In this document: positions 11,238 to 18,990 of the stretch, piece after piece
How positions within the stretch are numbered: position 1 is the stretch's first letter
Layout: the number at the start of each line of letters is the position of its first letter
From: Leuconostoc carnosum
GTDB lineage: Bacteria > Bacillota > Bacilli > Lactobacillales > Lactobacillaceae
NCBI RefSeq assembly: GCF_014207505.1
Contig: NZ_JACHGL010000001.1
Coordinates: 124,001 to 188,000, forward strand
Length of the DNA stretch: 64,000 nt
Direction: 5' to 3'
Made by a program: the position numbers and the translations under genes
The notes under the pieces: generated by a model
What the model saw: the letters and a program-made list of their open reading frames with translations, nothing else
What the model was told of the DNA's origin: nothing
The model's database searches: none

Positions 11238-11386
11238 AATGCATAGAGATGGTCAAATTAAATACGTTATTGTTTAATGAGTGAATCCTTAGTATATTTA
11301 TATCATAAGATAGTTTATAATATAAATATTAATCGGAAAGAAGCTAGTGATTTATTGATCAAATACTAGCTATTGTGAAACTAATT

Positions 11387-12001
11387 ATGACAAATCATAA
11401 AATAAAATATTATGTGGTGACGACACTTTTTGTGGCGATAGTCATGTTACAATTTTTCGTACCTTGGCTAGGATTATTACCACTAGGGGCATTTGTTATT
11501 GGCGCTAGTGCTACAATCATTCCTTTCACTGTTGCTATTGCCGGTGTCATATTAGGTCCAAAGTACGGGGCAGTAGTGGGTATGTTTTGGGGTTTATTTT
11601 CTTTTATCAACGCAATAACTCATCCTGGAACGATTGGTTCGTTAATGTTCCAAAATCCATTGACGGCATTATTACCACGTATTTTAGTAGGGTATCTTGT
11701 GGGCTGGTTGTTTAACCGCTTACTTCGTCAACAACCAAATCGTATTAAACTACTTGGTTTGGGTGGATTAGGGGTGCTGGCTGCGTTAATCAACACCATA
11801 GGTGTTGTTTTGTTAACAACGCTTGGTTTCACCATTATGCAAACAAATTTTACTGGTATACCGCAGCATAACTTACTTGGTTGGCTGATAAGCATTGTCT
11901 CATTTAATGCAATATTTGAAATGATCGTTGGTTTTATTCTAGTGAGTGTCATTGGTAACATTTTATTACCAATAGCTGAACGTTCAGAAATAAAAGGTTA
12001 A
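11387..12001 (+). CDS. ECF transporter S component, PanT-like
   Basis: Substrate-binding integral membrane subunit of an energy-coupling-factor vitamin transporter; about six hydrophobic segments. Motifs VILGPKYGAVVGMFWGLFSF, FQNPLTAL and PRILVGYLVGWLF resemble pantothenate-type (PanT) S components, but the ligand cannot be fixed from sequence. The EcfA/EcfT module is not in this window, as expected for a group II ECF system with a shared module. ATG 11387 gives a family-like N-terminus; an in-frame GTG at 11375 is possible. There is no good Shine-Dalgarno directly before either; GGAAAGAAG lies upstream across an 11-bp hairpin (11342-11371). Confidence 0.8.
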   Translation: MTNHKIKYYVVTTLFVAIVMLQFFVPWLGLLPLGAFVIGASATIIPFTVAIAGVILGPKYGAVVGMFWGLFSFINAITHPGTIGSLMFQNPLTALLPRILVGYLVGWLFNRLLRQQPNRIKLLGLGGLGVLAALINTIGVVLLTTLGFTIMQTNFTGIPQHNLLGWLISIVSFNAIFEMIVGFILVSVIGNILLPIAERSEIKG

Positions 12002-12002
12002 A

Positions 12003-12034
12003 AAAACTGTGAATATTATATTCACAGTTTTTTT
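12003..12034. terminator. Bidirectional terminator between the ECF gene and tRNA-Arg
   Basis: AAACTGTGAATA and its near-complement with A-run before and T-run after; serves the + strand ECF gene and the minus-strand tRNA that converge here. Confidence 0.85.
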
Positions 12035-12035
12035 A

Positions 12036-12108
12036 TGCACTAACCCAGACTCGAACTGGGATCAAAGACTTAGGAGGTCCCCGTTTTATCCTGTTAAACT
12101 ATTAGTGC
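12036..12108 (-). tRNA. tRNA-Arg (anticodon CCT)
   Basis: The reverse complement folds as a 73-nt cloverleaf: acceptor GCACTAA/TTAGTGC with discriminator A, anticodon stem GGGAC/GTCTT, loop CTCCTAA giving anticodon CCU (reads AGG), and T-arm CCCAG-TTCGAGT-CTGGG. The CCA end is not encoded. Confidence 0.95.
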
Positions 12109-12195
12109 GAACTATATTATTATACCTTAAAGCGATTAAAAAACAAAATATCACAGGTATCAAAGGCTAAATAATAGTGTGATAATAATTAGAGG

Positions 12196-12224
12196 TTGAC
12201 AGTTTAAAATTAATATGTTTTAAT
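12196..12224 (+). promoter_or_regulatory. Promoter of the Ile-leader/brnQ transcript
   Basis: TTGACA, 17 bases, TTTAAT; start expected about 12231, close upstream of the leader peptide ORF. The spacer resembles that of the Leu-leader promoter at 15429. Confidence 0.7.
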
Positions 12225-12255
12225 TATTATATTAAATAAAAGAAGAGATAAACAA

Positions 12256-12312
12256 ATGATAACATCAGTTACAACAACTGCACAAATTATTATCAGCATT
12301 ATCATTATTTAG
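12256..12312 (+). CDS. Ile-rich leader peptide (18 aa)
   Basis: ATG to TAG encodes 18 residues: MITSVTTTAQ followed by IIISIIII. Seven of the last eight codons are isoleucine (ATT/ATC). AGAAGAG precedes the start. The peptide ends exactly where a chain of alternative hairpins begins and a terminator follows at 12377-12414, the layout of a classical ilv-type transcription attenuator. Inference: when Ile-tRNA is scarce, ribosomes stall in the Ile run and the downstream hydratase and brnQ genes are transcribed. Confidence 0.8.
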   Translation: MITSVTTTAQIIISIIII

Positions 12313-12313
12313 T

Positions 12314-12415
12314 GATAGGTGCTGATACTTTGCAGTGCCTATCAATTCTATTGATAGGCAGCTGATGATAGTCGAAAAGGACAAGCTGCTTTCGTAAGTA
12401 GCTTGTCCTTTTTTG
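12314..12415 (+). promoter_or_regulatory. Transcription attenuator controlled by the Ile leader peptide
   Basis: Mutually exclusive stems are visible. 1:2 pairs GATAGGTGCTG with CAGTGCCTATC (two G-U pairs). 2:3 pairs TGCCTATCAA with TTGATAGGCA. An antiterminator can pair GCAGCT (12358-12363) with AGCTGC (12384-12389). The terminator pairs AAGGACAAGCT (12377-12387) with AGCTTGTCCTT (12400-12410), then T-run. The antiterminator and terminator share bases, so only one can form. Confidence 0.78.
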
Positions 12416-12437
12416 TTTTATTTTAAAGGAGAATATT

Positions 12438-13229
12438 ATGACATTAACATTAGAACAACAGGCACTCGCACAAAAATTGTTTGAGGCATTTAAGACGAAT
12501 ACACCTCTAGATCGAGATGAATATGTTGGGGTAGTAAATAATTTTGATACAGCTTACGCAGTCCAAGAAGCTGTGATGGCATTAAAAAAAGAACCCACTG
12601 CTGGATACAAAGTCTCACTGACTTCGCCTGAGACACAGGCAATGTTTTCATCAGATTCACCATTGTATGGTGCACAAGTAGCGCAGCGTTTTGTGCAAGC
12701 GCCCTACGTCTTAAATTTAGCAGATTATAATGAACCATTAGTTGAAGTGGAGTTTCAATTTACAGCTAAAGTTGATTTGACACCTAAAATGACCAAAGAA
12801 GAATTATTACAAAATACAACTGTGGCACCTGCGTTAGAAGTGCCAGATGCCCGTTTTAAAAATTGGTTTCCAAAATTAGATAAATATCTTGTTTTAAGTG
12901 ACACAGCTGTTGGTGGTGCTGTCGTATCAGGTAAAGCGAGGGATGGCGCAACACTTACTGTTGACGAACTGGCAGAAGTTAGTGCCACTTTAACCCATGA
13001 TGGTAACAAGAAAGGTTACGGGAAAGGCAGCGAAGTCTTAGGAAATCCAGTTGAATCATTAAAGTGGTTGGTGGCAAAGTTAGCAGCACAGGGGAAAACT
13101 TTTCCAGCAGGAACACATGCTTCAACAGGTACATTCTTGCTACCACCAAATTTAACTGTTGGCGAATGGCGTGTTGATTTTACTGGTGGATTTGGTGAAG
13201 TTGTACTCAAGGTTGAGGGAGAGAAATAA
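12438..13229 (+). CDS. Fumarylacetoacetate hydrolase-fold protein, 2-keto-4-pentenoate hydratase (MhpD) family
   Basis: 263-aa protein with the hydratase-like layout: an N-terminal helical part with GYKVSLTSPETQ and a C-terminal beta domain containing EVEFQFT, ALEVPDARF, SDTAVGGAVVSG and GTHASTGTF, matching the MhpD branch. Family members act on 2-oxo acids with a metal cofactor. The natural substrate here is unknown. The gene overlaps brnQ by one codon boundary (TAATG) and is the first gene behind the Ile-rich leader, so a role connected with branched-chain 2-oxo acids is possible, but this is inference. Confidence 0.8.
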   Translation: MTLTLEQQALAQKLFEAFKTNTPLDRDEYVGVVNNFDTAYAVQEAVMALKKEPTAGYKVSLTSPETQAMFSSDSPLYGAQVAQRFVQAPYVLNLADYNEPLVEVEFQFTAKVDLTPKMTKEELLQNTTVAPALEVPDARFKNWFPKLDKYLVLSDTAVGGAVVSGKARDGATLTVDELAEVSATLTHDGNKKGYGKGSEVLGNPVESLKWLVAKLAAQGKTFPAGTHASTGTFLLPPNLTVGEWRVDFTGGFGEVVLKVEGEK

Positions 13230-14608
13230 TGGTAGAAAAAAAGTTAACATGGCGTCAACTATTACTCATCGCATCATTAATTTTTGGCATGTTCTTTGGT
13301 GCTGGAAATTTAATTTTTCCGGTACAACTTGGACAACTATCTGGGTCAAATTGGATTCCTGCTACCTTAGGATTTTTAGTAACTGGCACAGTTGTACCAT
13401 TTTTAGCCATGTTAGCTGTCAGTGTAACGCGCAGTCGTAGTGTTTACGATGTCGCACAACCTGTTGGACACTTGTTTGGTGTATTATTTTTAGTTACTAT
13501 TCATCTAACTATTGGCCCTTTTTTTGGCACACCACGTACAGCTGCAACAGCATTTTCAATGGGAGTGGCACCATTTTTAGCCCCACGTGATCAGCAATTA
13601 GGGATGTTAGTTTTTTCTGCTTTGTTTTTTGGACTAGCATATTTTCTAACAATTAAGCAGTCACAGCTCACCAAGCATATTGGTAAATATTTAAATCCAT
13701 TGTTTATTGGTTTGTTAATTGTTGTTTTATTGGTCGCATTATTTATGCCAATGGGCGGTACACATCAAGTTGTGAATACAGCGTATCAAAATAATGCTGG
13801 ATTACAAGGTGTACTTGATGGTTATAACACGATGGACGGTTTGGCATTACTAGCGCTAGCTGTATCAGTTGTTTATGCTGTTAAAGGTCTTGGATTTAGA
13901 GACCATCAAATATCAAAAGTATTAGCTAAAGCAGGTTTATTGAGTATTATTTTTGAAGCAGTCATCTACACTAGTTTAGTTTTGCTAGGTGTTTCTAGCT
14001 TAGGTAAATTTAAAGCCGCTGCTAATGGTGGTGATGCTTTTGCACAAATCATTGCACATTTTGCTGGTAATTTTGGTACAGCGCTAACTGGTGTTTTGGT
14101 CACTTTAGCTGTCTTTACGACAGCTATGGGATTATTCGTCTCATTTGCACAAGATTTACATTTAGCTTTTCCTAAAGTAAGTTATCTTTGGTTTTTACGT
14201 CTTATTGCCTTTGGTTCATTCGTTACTGCAAATGCCGGATTGACCAACATTGTGGCATGGTCAGTTCCAGTATTAATGTTATTATATCCTTTTGCTTTGG
14301 TTCTGATATTATTATCGCTCTTTTCTAATTACTTTAACCGCTCGAGCTTGGTTTATCGTAGTGTTGTAATAGGTGTCGCGTTACCTGCCGTATTAGATGC
14401 TTTGGCTAATTCACCGTTTATGAGTAATACTGTTGTTCAAGGCCTTGTCTCAGCATACCATCAATATATACCGTTTTCAGCTTTGGGATTTGGTTGGTTA
14501 GTTCCCGGATTGCTCGGTACAATGGTAGGCTTTGTCTTATATGCTTTTGCGGCGACAACCCAGAAGCAGCAAACAAGTTTATCAGTGGGTACAGTTTCTG
14601 ATAGATAA
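13229..14608 (+). CDS. brnQ: Branched-chain amino acid:cation symporter (LIVCS family)
   Basis: 459-aa membrane protein with about 12 hydrophobic segments. The N-terminal motif IFGMFFGAGNLIFPVQLGQ is diagnostic of BrnQ carriers that import Leu, Ile and Val with Na+ or H+. Further family motifs GPFFGTPRTAATAF and GLGFRDHQ are present. The ATG overlaps the stop of the hydratase gene, so both belong to the unit read through the Ile-leader attenuator; regulation by Ile supply agrees with its substrate. Confidence 0.95.
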   Translation: MVEKKLTWRQLLLIASLIFGMFFGAGNLIFPVQLGQLSGSNWIPATLGFLVTGTVVPFLAMLAVSVTRSRSVYDVAQPVGHLFGVLFLVTIHLTIGPFFGTPRTAATAFSMGVAPFLAPRDQQLGMLVFSALFFGLAYFLTIKQSQLTKHIGKYLNPLFIGLLIVVLLVALFMPMGGTHQVVNTAYQNNAGLQGVLDGYNTMDGLALLALAVSVVYAVKGLGFRDHQISKVLAKAGLLSIIFEAVIYTSLVLLGVSSLGKFKAAANGGDAFAQIIAHFAGNFGTALTGVLVTLAVFTTAMGLFVSFAQDLHLAFPKVSYLWFLRLIAFGSFVTANAGLTNIVAWSVPVLMLLYPFALVLILLSLFSNYFNRSSLVYRSVVIGVALPAVLDALANSPFMSNTVVQGLVSAYHQYIPFSALGFGWLVPGLLGTMVGFVLYAFAATTQKQQTSLSVGTVSDR

Positions 14609-14612
14609 TGAG

Positions 14613-14639
14613 AAAGTCCCCGTTATGGGGGCTTTTTTG
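14613..14639 (+). terminator. Terminator after brnQ
   Basis: AGTCCCC-GTTAT-GGGGGCT stem followed by TTTTTT directly after the brnQ stop. Confidence 0.88.
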
Positions 14640-14737
14640 TTATAATAGGATTGGAACTAAATTGAAAGGAAATATATTTGGCAGACCATACCAGTTAGCT
14701 TGGTGGGAGGGTCTTGTTAAATATAATCTTTAATACC

Positions 14738-15367
14738 ATGGGAAAATTTGTTGAAATGGATCACCCCTTAATCCAGCATAAGCTGACGATGATTCGTAAT
14801 AAGAACGTCGGTACCAAAGACTTTCGGGCTTTAGTAGATGAAATTGCTATGCTAATGACTTATGAAGCTAGTCGCGATCTGCAATTGGAAGACGTTGTTG
14901 TTGAGACACCTGTTGCAACAACAACTAAAAAACAATTAGCTGGTAAAAAATTAGCTGTTGTACCTATTTTACGTGCTGGATTGGGAATGGTTGATGGTAT
15001 TGTGCAACTTATTCCGGCTGCAAAAATTGGGCATATAGGCATGTATCGTGATGAACAAACACTAGAACCGGTCGAATATTTTATTAAATTGCCAGAAGAT
15101 ATTGATCAGCGTGATGTTTTATTAGTTGACCCAATGCTTGCGACTGGAGGTTCAGCGAAGGATGCTATTTTGGCACTAAAGAAGCGTGGCGCAAAACATA
15201 TCAAATTGATTACGCTTGTTTCAGCACCTGAAGGTGTTGAGGCAGTGCAACAAGCACACCCAGATGTTGATATTTATACTGGCTCATTAGACGAAAAGCT
15301 TAATGAACATGGTTATATTGTTCCTGGTTTAGGTGATGCAGGCGACAGACTATTTGGTACAATGTAA
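14738..15367 (+). CDS. upp: Uracil phosphoribosyltransferase
   Basis: Pyrimidine salvage enzyme making UMP from uracil and PRPP. From ATG 14738 it has 209 aa, the usual family length, and starts [16 protein letters not shown] as expected. The PRPP-binding loop is [16 protein letters not shown] and the C-terminal uracil-binding segment is [13 protein letters not shown]. This ATG has no Shine-Dalgarno. GGGAGG at 14704-14709 is instead placed for a TTG at 14714 that would add eight residues, so the start is uncertain. The leader 14681-14716 can fold AGACC...ACCA with TGGT...GGTCT around that GGGAGG. Confidence 0.95.
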   Translation: MGKFVEMDHPLIQHKLTMIRNKNVGTKDFRALVDEIAMLMTYEASRDLQLEDVVVETPVATTTKKQLAGKKLAVVPILRAGLGMVDGIVQLIPAAKIGHIGMYRDEQTLEPVEYFIKLPEDIDQRDVLLVDPMLATGGSAKDAILALKKRGAKHIKLITLVSAPEGVEAVQQAHPDVDIYTGSLDEKLNEHGYIVPGLGDAGDRLFGTM

Positions 15368-15428
15368 GTGAATATTGTCTTGTAATCAAATGATAATTTA
15401 ATTATTTTGACGAAGTTAATCAAAAGTA

Positions 15429-15457
15429 TTGACATTTTAAATTAATCTATGTATAGT
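15429..15457 (+). promoter_or_regulatory. Promoter of the Leu-leader/liv operon
   Basis: TTGACA (15429-15434), 17 bases, TATAGT (15452-15457); start near 15464, about 45 bases before the leader peptide ORF. Confidence 0.8.
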
Positions 15458-15507
15458 AATAAACATCAAGAAACAAGCAAGTAATTGCTCAAACAAGGAG
15501 AGTCATT

Positions 15508-15570
15508 ATGATCAAAGTATCTACTAACCAAATTAATAACACACTCCTCCTCAACCTCCTTCTCATCTGA
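15508..15570 (+). CDS. Leu-rich leader peptide (20 aa)
   Basis: ATG to TGA encodes MIKVSTNQINNT followed by LLLNLLLI, six leucines in eight residues, five of them CTC and one CTT. AAGGAGAG sits at the right distance before the ATG. CTC is little used elsewhere in these AT-rich genes, which would strengthen stalling. The stop codon abuts the first of several alternative hairpins and a terminator. This is the layout of a leu-type attenuator and precedes a branched-chain amino acid ABC transporter operon. Confidence 0.85.
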   Translation: MIKVSTNQINNTLLLNLLLI

Positions 15571-15686
15571 GTTTAGTTGGTTGTTATTTGAGCAGAACCA
15601 ACCACTAAACTTGTACAGGCTTAGTGGTTGGTTAGGAAATATACGTGAAAACGTCCTAACCAGTAGTCGTTAGGACGTTTTATTTT
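15571..15686 (+). promoter_or_regulatory. Transcription attenuator controlled by the Leu leader peptide
   Basis: Successive alternative pairings are visible. GTTTAGTTGGTTG (15571-15583) can pair with ACCAACC-ACTAAAC. CCAACCACTAA (15598-15608) pairs perfectly with TTAGTGGTTGG (15621-15631). GGTTAGGA (15630-15637) pairs with TCCTAACC (15654-15661) as antiterminator. The terminator pairs AAAACGTCCTAAC (15648-15660) with GTTAGGACGTTTT (15669-15681). The last two share bases. The stems chain so that ribosome position in the Leu codons would decide read-through. Confidence 0.82.
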
Positions 15687-15740
15687 GTCCTAATGACTAC
15701 ACTGCTTAATTGGAGTGTAGATTAAAGGGAGATTAGAGTT

Positions 15741-16883
15741 ATGGCACAAAATGCAATGATGAAGGATAGTCAAGTTGACAAAGAAGTGATTCAAGAAAAA
15801 GTTGGTGAGGCCAAAGAATCTGTACGTGATATTGTATATAATACCTCGGCTGCCGTTTCCAATGCTATTTTGGTAACATTGGGTATGGGATTATTATTGC
15901 AGACCATTGCAGGTTTTATCCAATGGGAACCAATGGTTCAGATGGGTGCAATCACAAAAATATTGTTGCCAGCTGCATTTGGTGCTGCAGTTGCTTCACA
16001 AATGAAGACGAATACAATGGTTATGTTTAGTGCCATGGCTGCTTCAACAGTAGGTGCTAATGCGGTATTCTTCAGTGATTCAGCTGTTCAAGGTGTTACT
16101 GCTACAGGTTATGCCGGAATGCAAGCAGCAGGTTCAACTATTATTACAACGGGTCAGCCTATATCAGCTGTCATTGCTGCTATTATTGCAGTTTTGTTTG
16201 GAAAATGGTTAAGTGGTAAAACACCATTAGATATGGTAATTGTACCGGCAGCCACAACGATTGTTGGTACAGTAAGTGGTTATTACTTGGCTGCAGTGAC
16301 AACACCGGCTTTGGTGGCAGTTGGACAATTTATTGCTTCAAGTGTTGCAATAAATCCAGTGATTGGTACGGCCATTGTAGCAATGGCATTTGGTGCTATG
16401 ACAATGACACCAGCTTCTGCTGCAGCATTGGCAGTTGCCATTGGTGCAACAGGTGTGACTTCACCTGAAGCAGCAGGTGCAATCTTGATTGGTACAACAG
16501 CCGTATTTGTCGGTTTTCCTGCAATGTCATTTCACGAAAACAAAATTGGCGCTACAATCGCACAAGGTATTGTTACACCGAAAATTCAATTTCCTAATTT
16601 AACTAAAAATCCAGCTTTGATCATACCACCAATGATAGGTGCCGCTATCGCAGCACCTATTGCGACAATGGTATTTCATGTGACCGCACCATTTGCTATG
16701 GCTGGTATTGGCTTCAATTCATTTATTGTACCATTGGCTTTGGCCGGATCGAACCCAGTAGCGTTTGCTGCATATATGGGCGTTGGTGTTGGGGTGCCGG
16801 TGGTTGTATCGTTTGTCGGATATCGTATCATGCGTAAAATGGGCTGGGCGAAACCAGAACAATTACATTTAGAAATGATTTAA
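15741..16883 (+). CDS. PTS EIIC-like (PTS_EIIC_2 family) membrane protein
   Basis: 380-aa polytopic protein, Ala/Gly/Thr-rich, about ten hydrophobic segments, resembling the PTS_EIIC_2 family (LLPAAFGAAVASQMKTNTMV, PAMSFHENKIGATIAQGIVTP). No EIIA or EIIB domain is attached and no PTS partner is nearby. It is the first gene after the Leu-peptide attenuator and lies 39 bases before the liv-type binding-protein gene. A function in sugar uptake is therefore doubtful. A role in moving a branched-chain amino acid or a related acid is an inference from position only. Start ATG follows AGGGAGAT. Confidence 0.7.
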   Translation: MAQNAMMKDSQVDKEVIQEKVGEAKESVRDIVYNTSAAVSNAILVTLGMGLLLQTIAGFIQWEPMVQMGAITKILLPAAFGAAVASQMKTNTMVMFSAMAASTVGANAVFFSDSAVQGVTATGYAGMQAAGSTIITTGQPISAVIAAIIAVLFGKWLSGKTPLDMVIVPAATTIVGTVSGYYLAAVTTPALVAVGQFIASSVAINPVIGTAIVAMAFGAMTMTPASAAALAVAIGATGVTSPEAAGAILIGTTAVFVGFPAMSFHENKIGATIAQGIVTPKIQFPNLTKNPALIIPPMIGAAIAAPIATMVFHVTAPFAMAGIGFNSFIVPLALAGSNPVAFAAYMGVGVGVPVVVSFVGYRIMRKMGWAKPEQLHLEMI

Positions 16884-16922
16884 TACACTGAATTCAAAAA
16901 ACTCTTGGGAGAAATAAATAAG

Positions 16923-18095
16923 ATGAAAAAAATTATTATCATTATATCAGCATTTGTCGTGATTGTCGGCGCAGTTATTGGGATTGGTGTTGCAAAAAAA
17001 TCTGACACTAAGTCAAGTAATACGATCAAAATTGGAGGTGTATTTGATACATCTGGTAATATTTCGGCATATGGGCAAGCCGAGCAAAAGGGTGCTAACT
17101 TTGCTGTTAAACGTATTAATGATGACGGCGGCGTTAAAGTCGATGGTAAAAACTACAAATTCAAAATGGTTAACAAGGACAGTAAATCAGATAATACTGA
17201 GGCAGCCTCTGTAACCACAAACTTGATAAACAATAATCAAGTAAATGCCATTGTGGGACCAGTTGTTACTTCAGCTGTTCAAGCAGCGATTCCAGCTGCT
17301 ACCAAAGGTAAAACACCCATGATTTCTCCAACTGCTGGGGCTGATAATATTTCAGTTCAAAAAAATGGTAAAGTACAGCCTTATGTTTTCCGTGCACAAT
17401 TCAAAAATTCATATTTAGGTACTAAGATGGCCAAGTTTGCAACAGATAACATTAAAGCTAAGAATGTCATTGTTTTCCAAGATAATTCTTCTGACTATGG
17501 GACAGGTATCACAGCAGCTTTCAAAAAAGCTTATACAGGAAATATTGTTGAAACTGATTCATATCAAGCAGGTGATACTGATTTCCAAGCAATTTTGACA
17601 AAGATTAAGAATAAAAAATTTGATGCAATCGTAATTAACGGTTACTATACTGAAGCCGGTGCAATTTTGAAGCAAGCACGTGATATGGGTATTGATGTAC
17701 CAGTTATTGGCCCAGATGGATTGGGTGATCCAAAGTTGGCTGAAATTGCTGGTAATAAAAATACAAGTGATGTTTATTATGCCGCACATTTTTCAACACA
17801 AGCTTTATCGACTGATGCTGCTAAAAGCTTTGTGACTGCATATCGTAAAGAATATAAGCAAGAACCTTCACAATTTACTGCATTAACATATGATGCTGTT
17901 TATATGATTAAGCAAGCCATTGAAGATGAAAAATCAATAGATAAGGCTAAAATTACAACTGGTTTAGCTAATATTAAGAATTTTGAAGGTGCAACTGGTG
18001 AAATGACAATGGATGAATTCCATAATCCTCAGAAACCCATTGTTATGGTTGGCGTAAAAGATGGAAAAGATACAACCGCAACGGTTGTTAAATAA
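16923..18095 (+). CDS. livJ: Branched-chain amino acid ABC transporter, substrate-binding protein
   Basis: Periplasmic-binding-protein fold type I (Leu/Ile/Val-binding). IKIGGVFDTSGNISAYGQA starts the mature domain at about residue 37; later motifs GPVVTSAVQAAIP and ALTYDAVYMIKQAIE fit the family. The first 25 residues (MKKIIIIISAFVV...) form one hydrophobic helix after two lysines, but there is no cysteine and hence no lipobox, so it may stay attached by an uncleaved helix or be released. Start ATG 16923 has GGGAG upstream. First of five liv genes. Confidence 0.92.
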   Translation: MKKIIIIISAFVVIVGAVIGIGVAKKSDTKSSNTIKIGGVFDTSGNISAYGQAEQKGANFAVKRINDDGGVKVDGKNYKFKMVNKDSKSDNTEAASVTTNLINNNQVNAIVGPVVTSAVQAAIPAATKGKTPMISPTAGADNISVQKNGKVQPYVFRAQFKNSYLGTKMAKFATDNIKAKNVIVFQDNSSDYGTGITAAFKKAYTGNIVETDSYQAGDTDFQAILTKIKNKKFDAIVINGYYTEAGAILKQARDMGIDVPVIGPDGLGDPKLAEIAGNKNTSDVYYAAHFSTQALSTDAAKSFVTAYRKEYKQEPSQFTALTYDAVYMIKQAIEDEKSIDKAKITTGLANIKNFEGATGEMTMDEFHNPQKPIVMVGVKDGKDTTATVVK

Positions 18096-18107
18096 AAGGT
18101 GGATGTT

Positions 18108-18986
18108 GTGTCGAGTATAATTCAACAATTAATCAACGGTGTCATTCTTGGAAGTGTCTATGCATTATTAGCTTTAGGATACACGATGGTTTACGGTATT
18201 ATTAAACTAATTAATTTTGCGCATGGTGATGTTTACATGCTGGGTGCATATTTTGGTTATTTTTTTATTAGAGTCATGCATTTGAATTTCTTTATTGCTT
18301 TAATTTTATCAATGGCTATCTGTTCGGTTTTGGGTATGTTGATTGAATTTATAGCTTATCGACCACTGCGTCACTCACCAAGAATTGCTGTGTTAATTTC
18401 TGCTTTAGGGGTCTCGTTTTTTTTGCAAAATGGGATGAGTTACCTTTATGGTTCCGATAAAAGAGCGTTTCCACAGGCAATTGAAACAACACAATATCAT
18501 TTTGGTGCTTTACAAATTTCCAATATTCAAATTATTATTGTGACAACAGCAGTTGCTTTGATGATATTATTGCATCTAATTGTTAAAAGGACAAAAATGG
18601 GACGTGCCATGCGCGCTGTCTCTGCTGATGAAGAAGCAGCCATTTTAATGGGTATTAACGTTAGTCGTACGATTTCATTTACCTTTGCGATCGGGTCTGC
18701 CTTAGCAGCTGCGGGTGGTGTATTAATTGGCCTTTATTACAATAATATTGATCCATTGATGGGCATGACACCAGGAATTAAAGCCTTTGTTGCGGCCGTG
18801 TTAGGTGGTATTGGGATTATTCCTGGCGCAGCGCTGGGTGGTTGGTTAATTGGCATATTAGAAACAATGGCGCAAGCGGTTGGTTTATCGAACTACAAAG
18901 ATGCTATTGTTTATGCAATATTAATTATTATTTTGTTGTTAAAGCCTACTGGTATTTTAGGTAAAAATAAGCGGGAAAAGGTGTAA
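18108..18986 (+). CDS. livH: Branched-chain amino acid ABC transporter permease LivH
   Basis: Inner permease subunit with about eight membrane helices. Signature segments include LALGYTMVYGIIKLINFAHGD near the N-terminus and the EAA-like region DEEAAILMGINVSRTISFTF. GTG 18108 is used because AAAAGGTGG lies at the right distance; an in-frame GTG at 18099 is too close to it. The gene begins 12 bases after the binding protein and ends 4 bases before livM. Confidence 0.95.
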   Translation: MSSIIQQLINGVILGSVYALLALGYTMVYGIIKLINFAHGDVYMLGAYFGYFFIRVMHLNFFIALILSMAICSVLGMLIEFIAYRPLRHSPRIAVLISALGVSFFLQNGMSYLYGSDKRAFPQAIETTQYHFGALQISNIQIIIVTTAVALMILLHLIVKRTKMGRAMRAVSADEEAAILMGINVSRTISFTFAIGSALAAAGGVLIGLYYNNIDPLMGMTPGIKAFVAAVLGGIGIIPGAALGGWLIGILETMAQAVGLSNYKDAIVYAILIIILLLKPTGILGKNKREKV

Positions 18987-18990
18987 GTTC

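Noticed and set aside
14681-14716. PyrR-binding loop before upp
   Set aside because: The hairpin lacks the conserved PyrR loop sequence; only a generic stem around the ribosome-binding site is supported.
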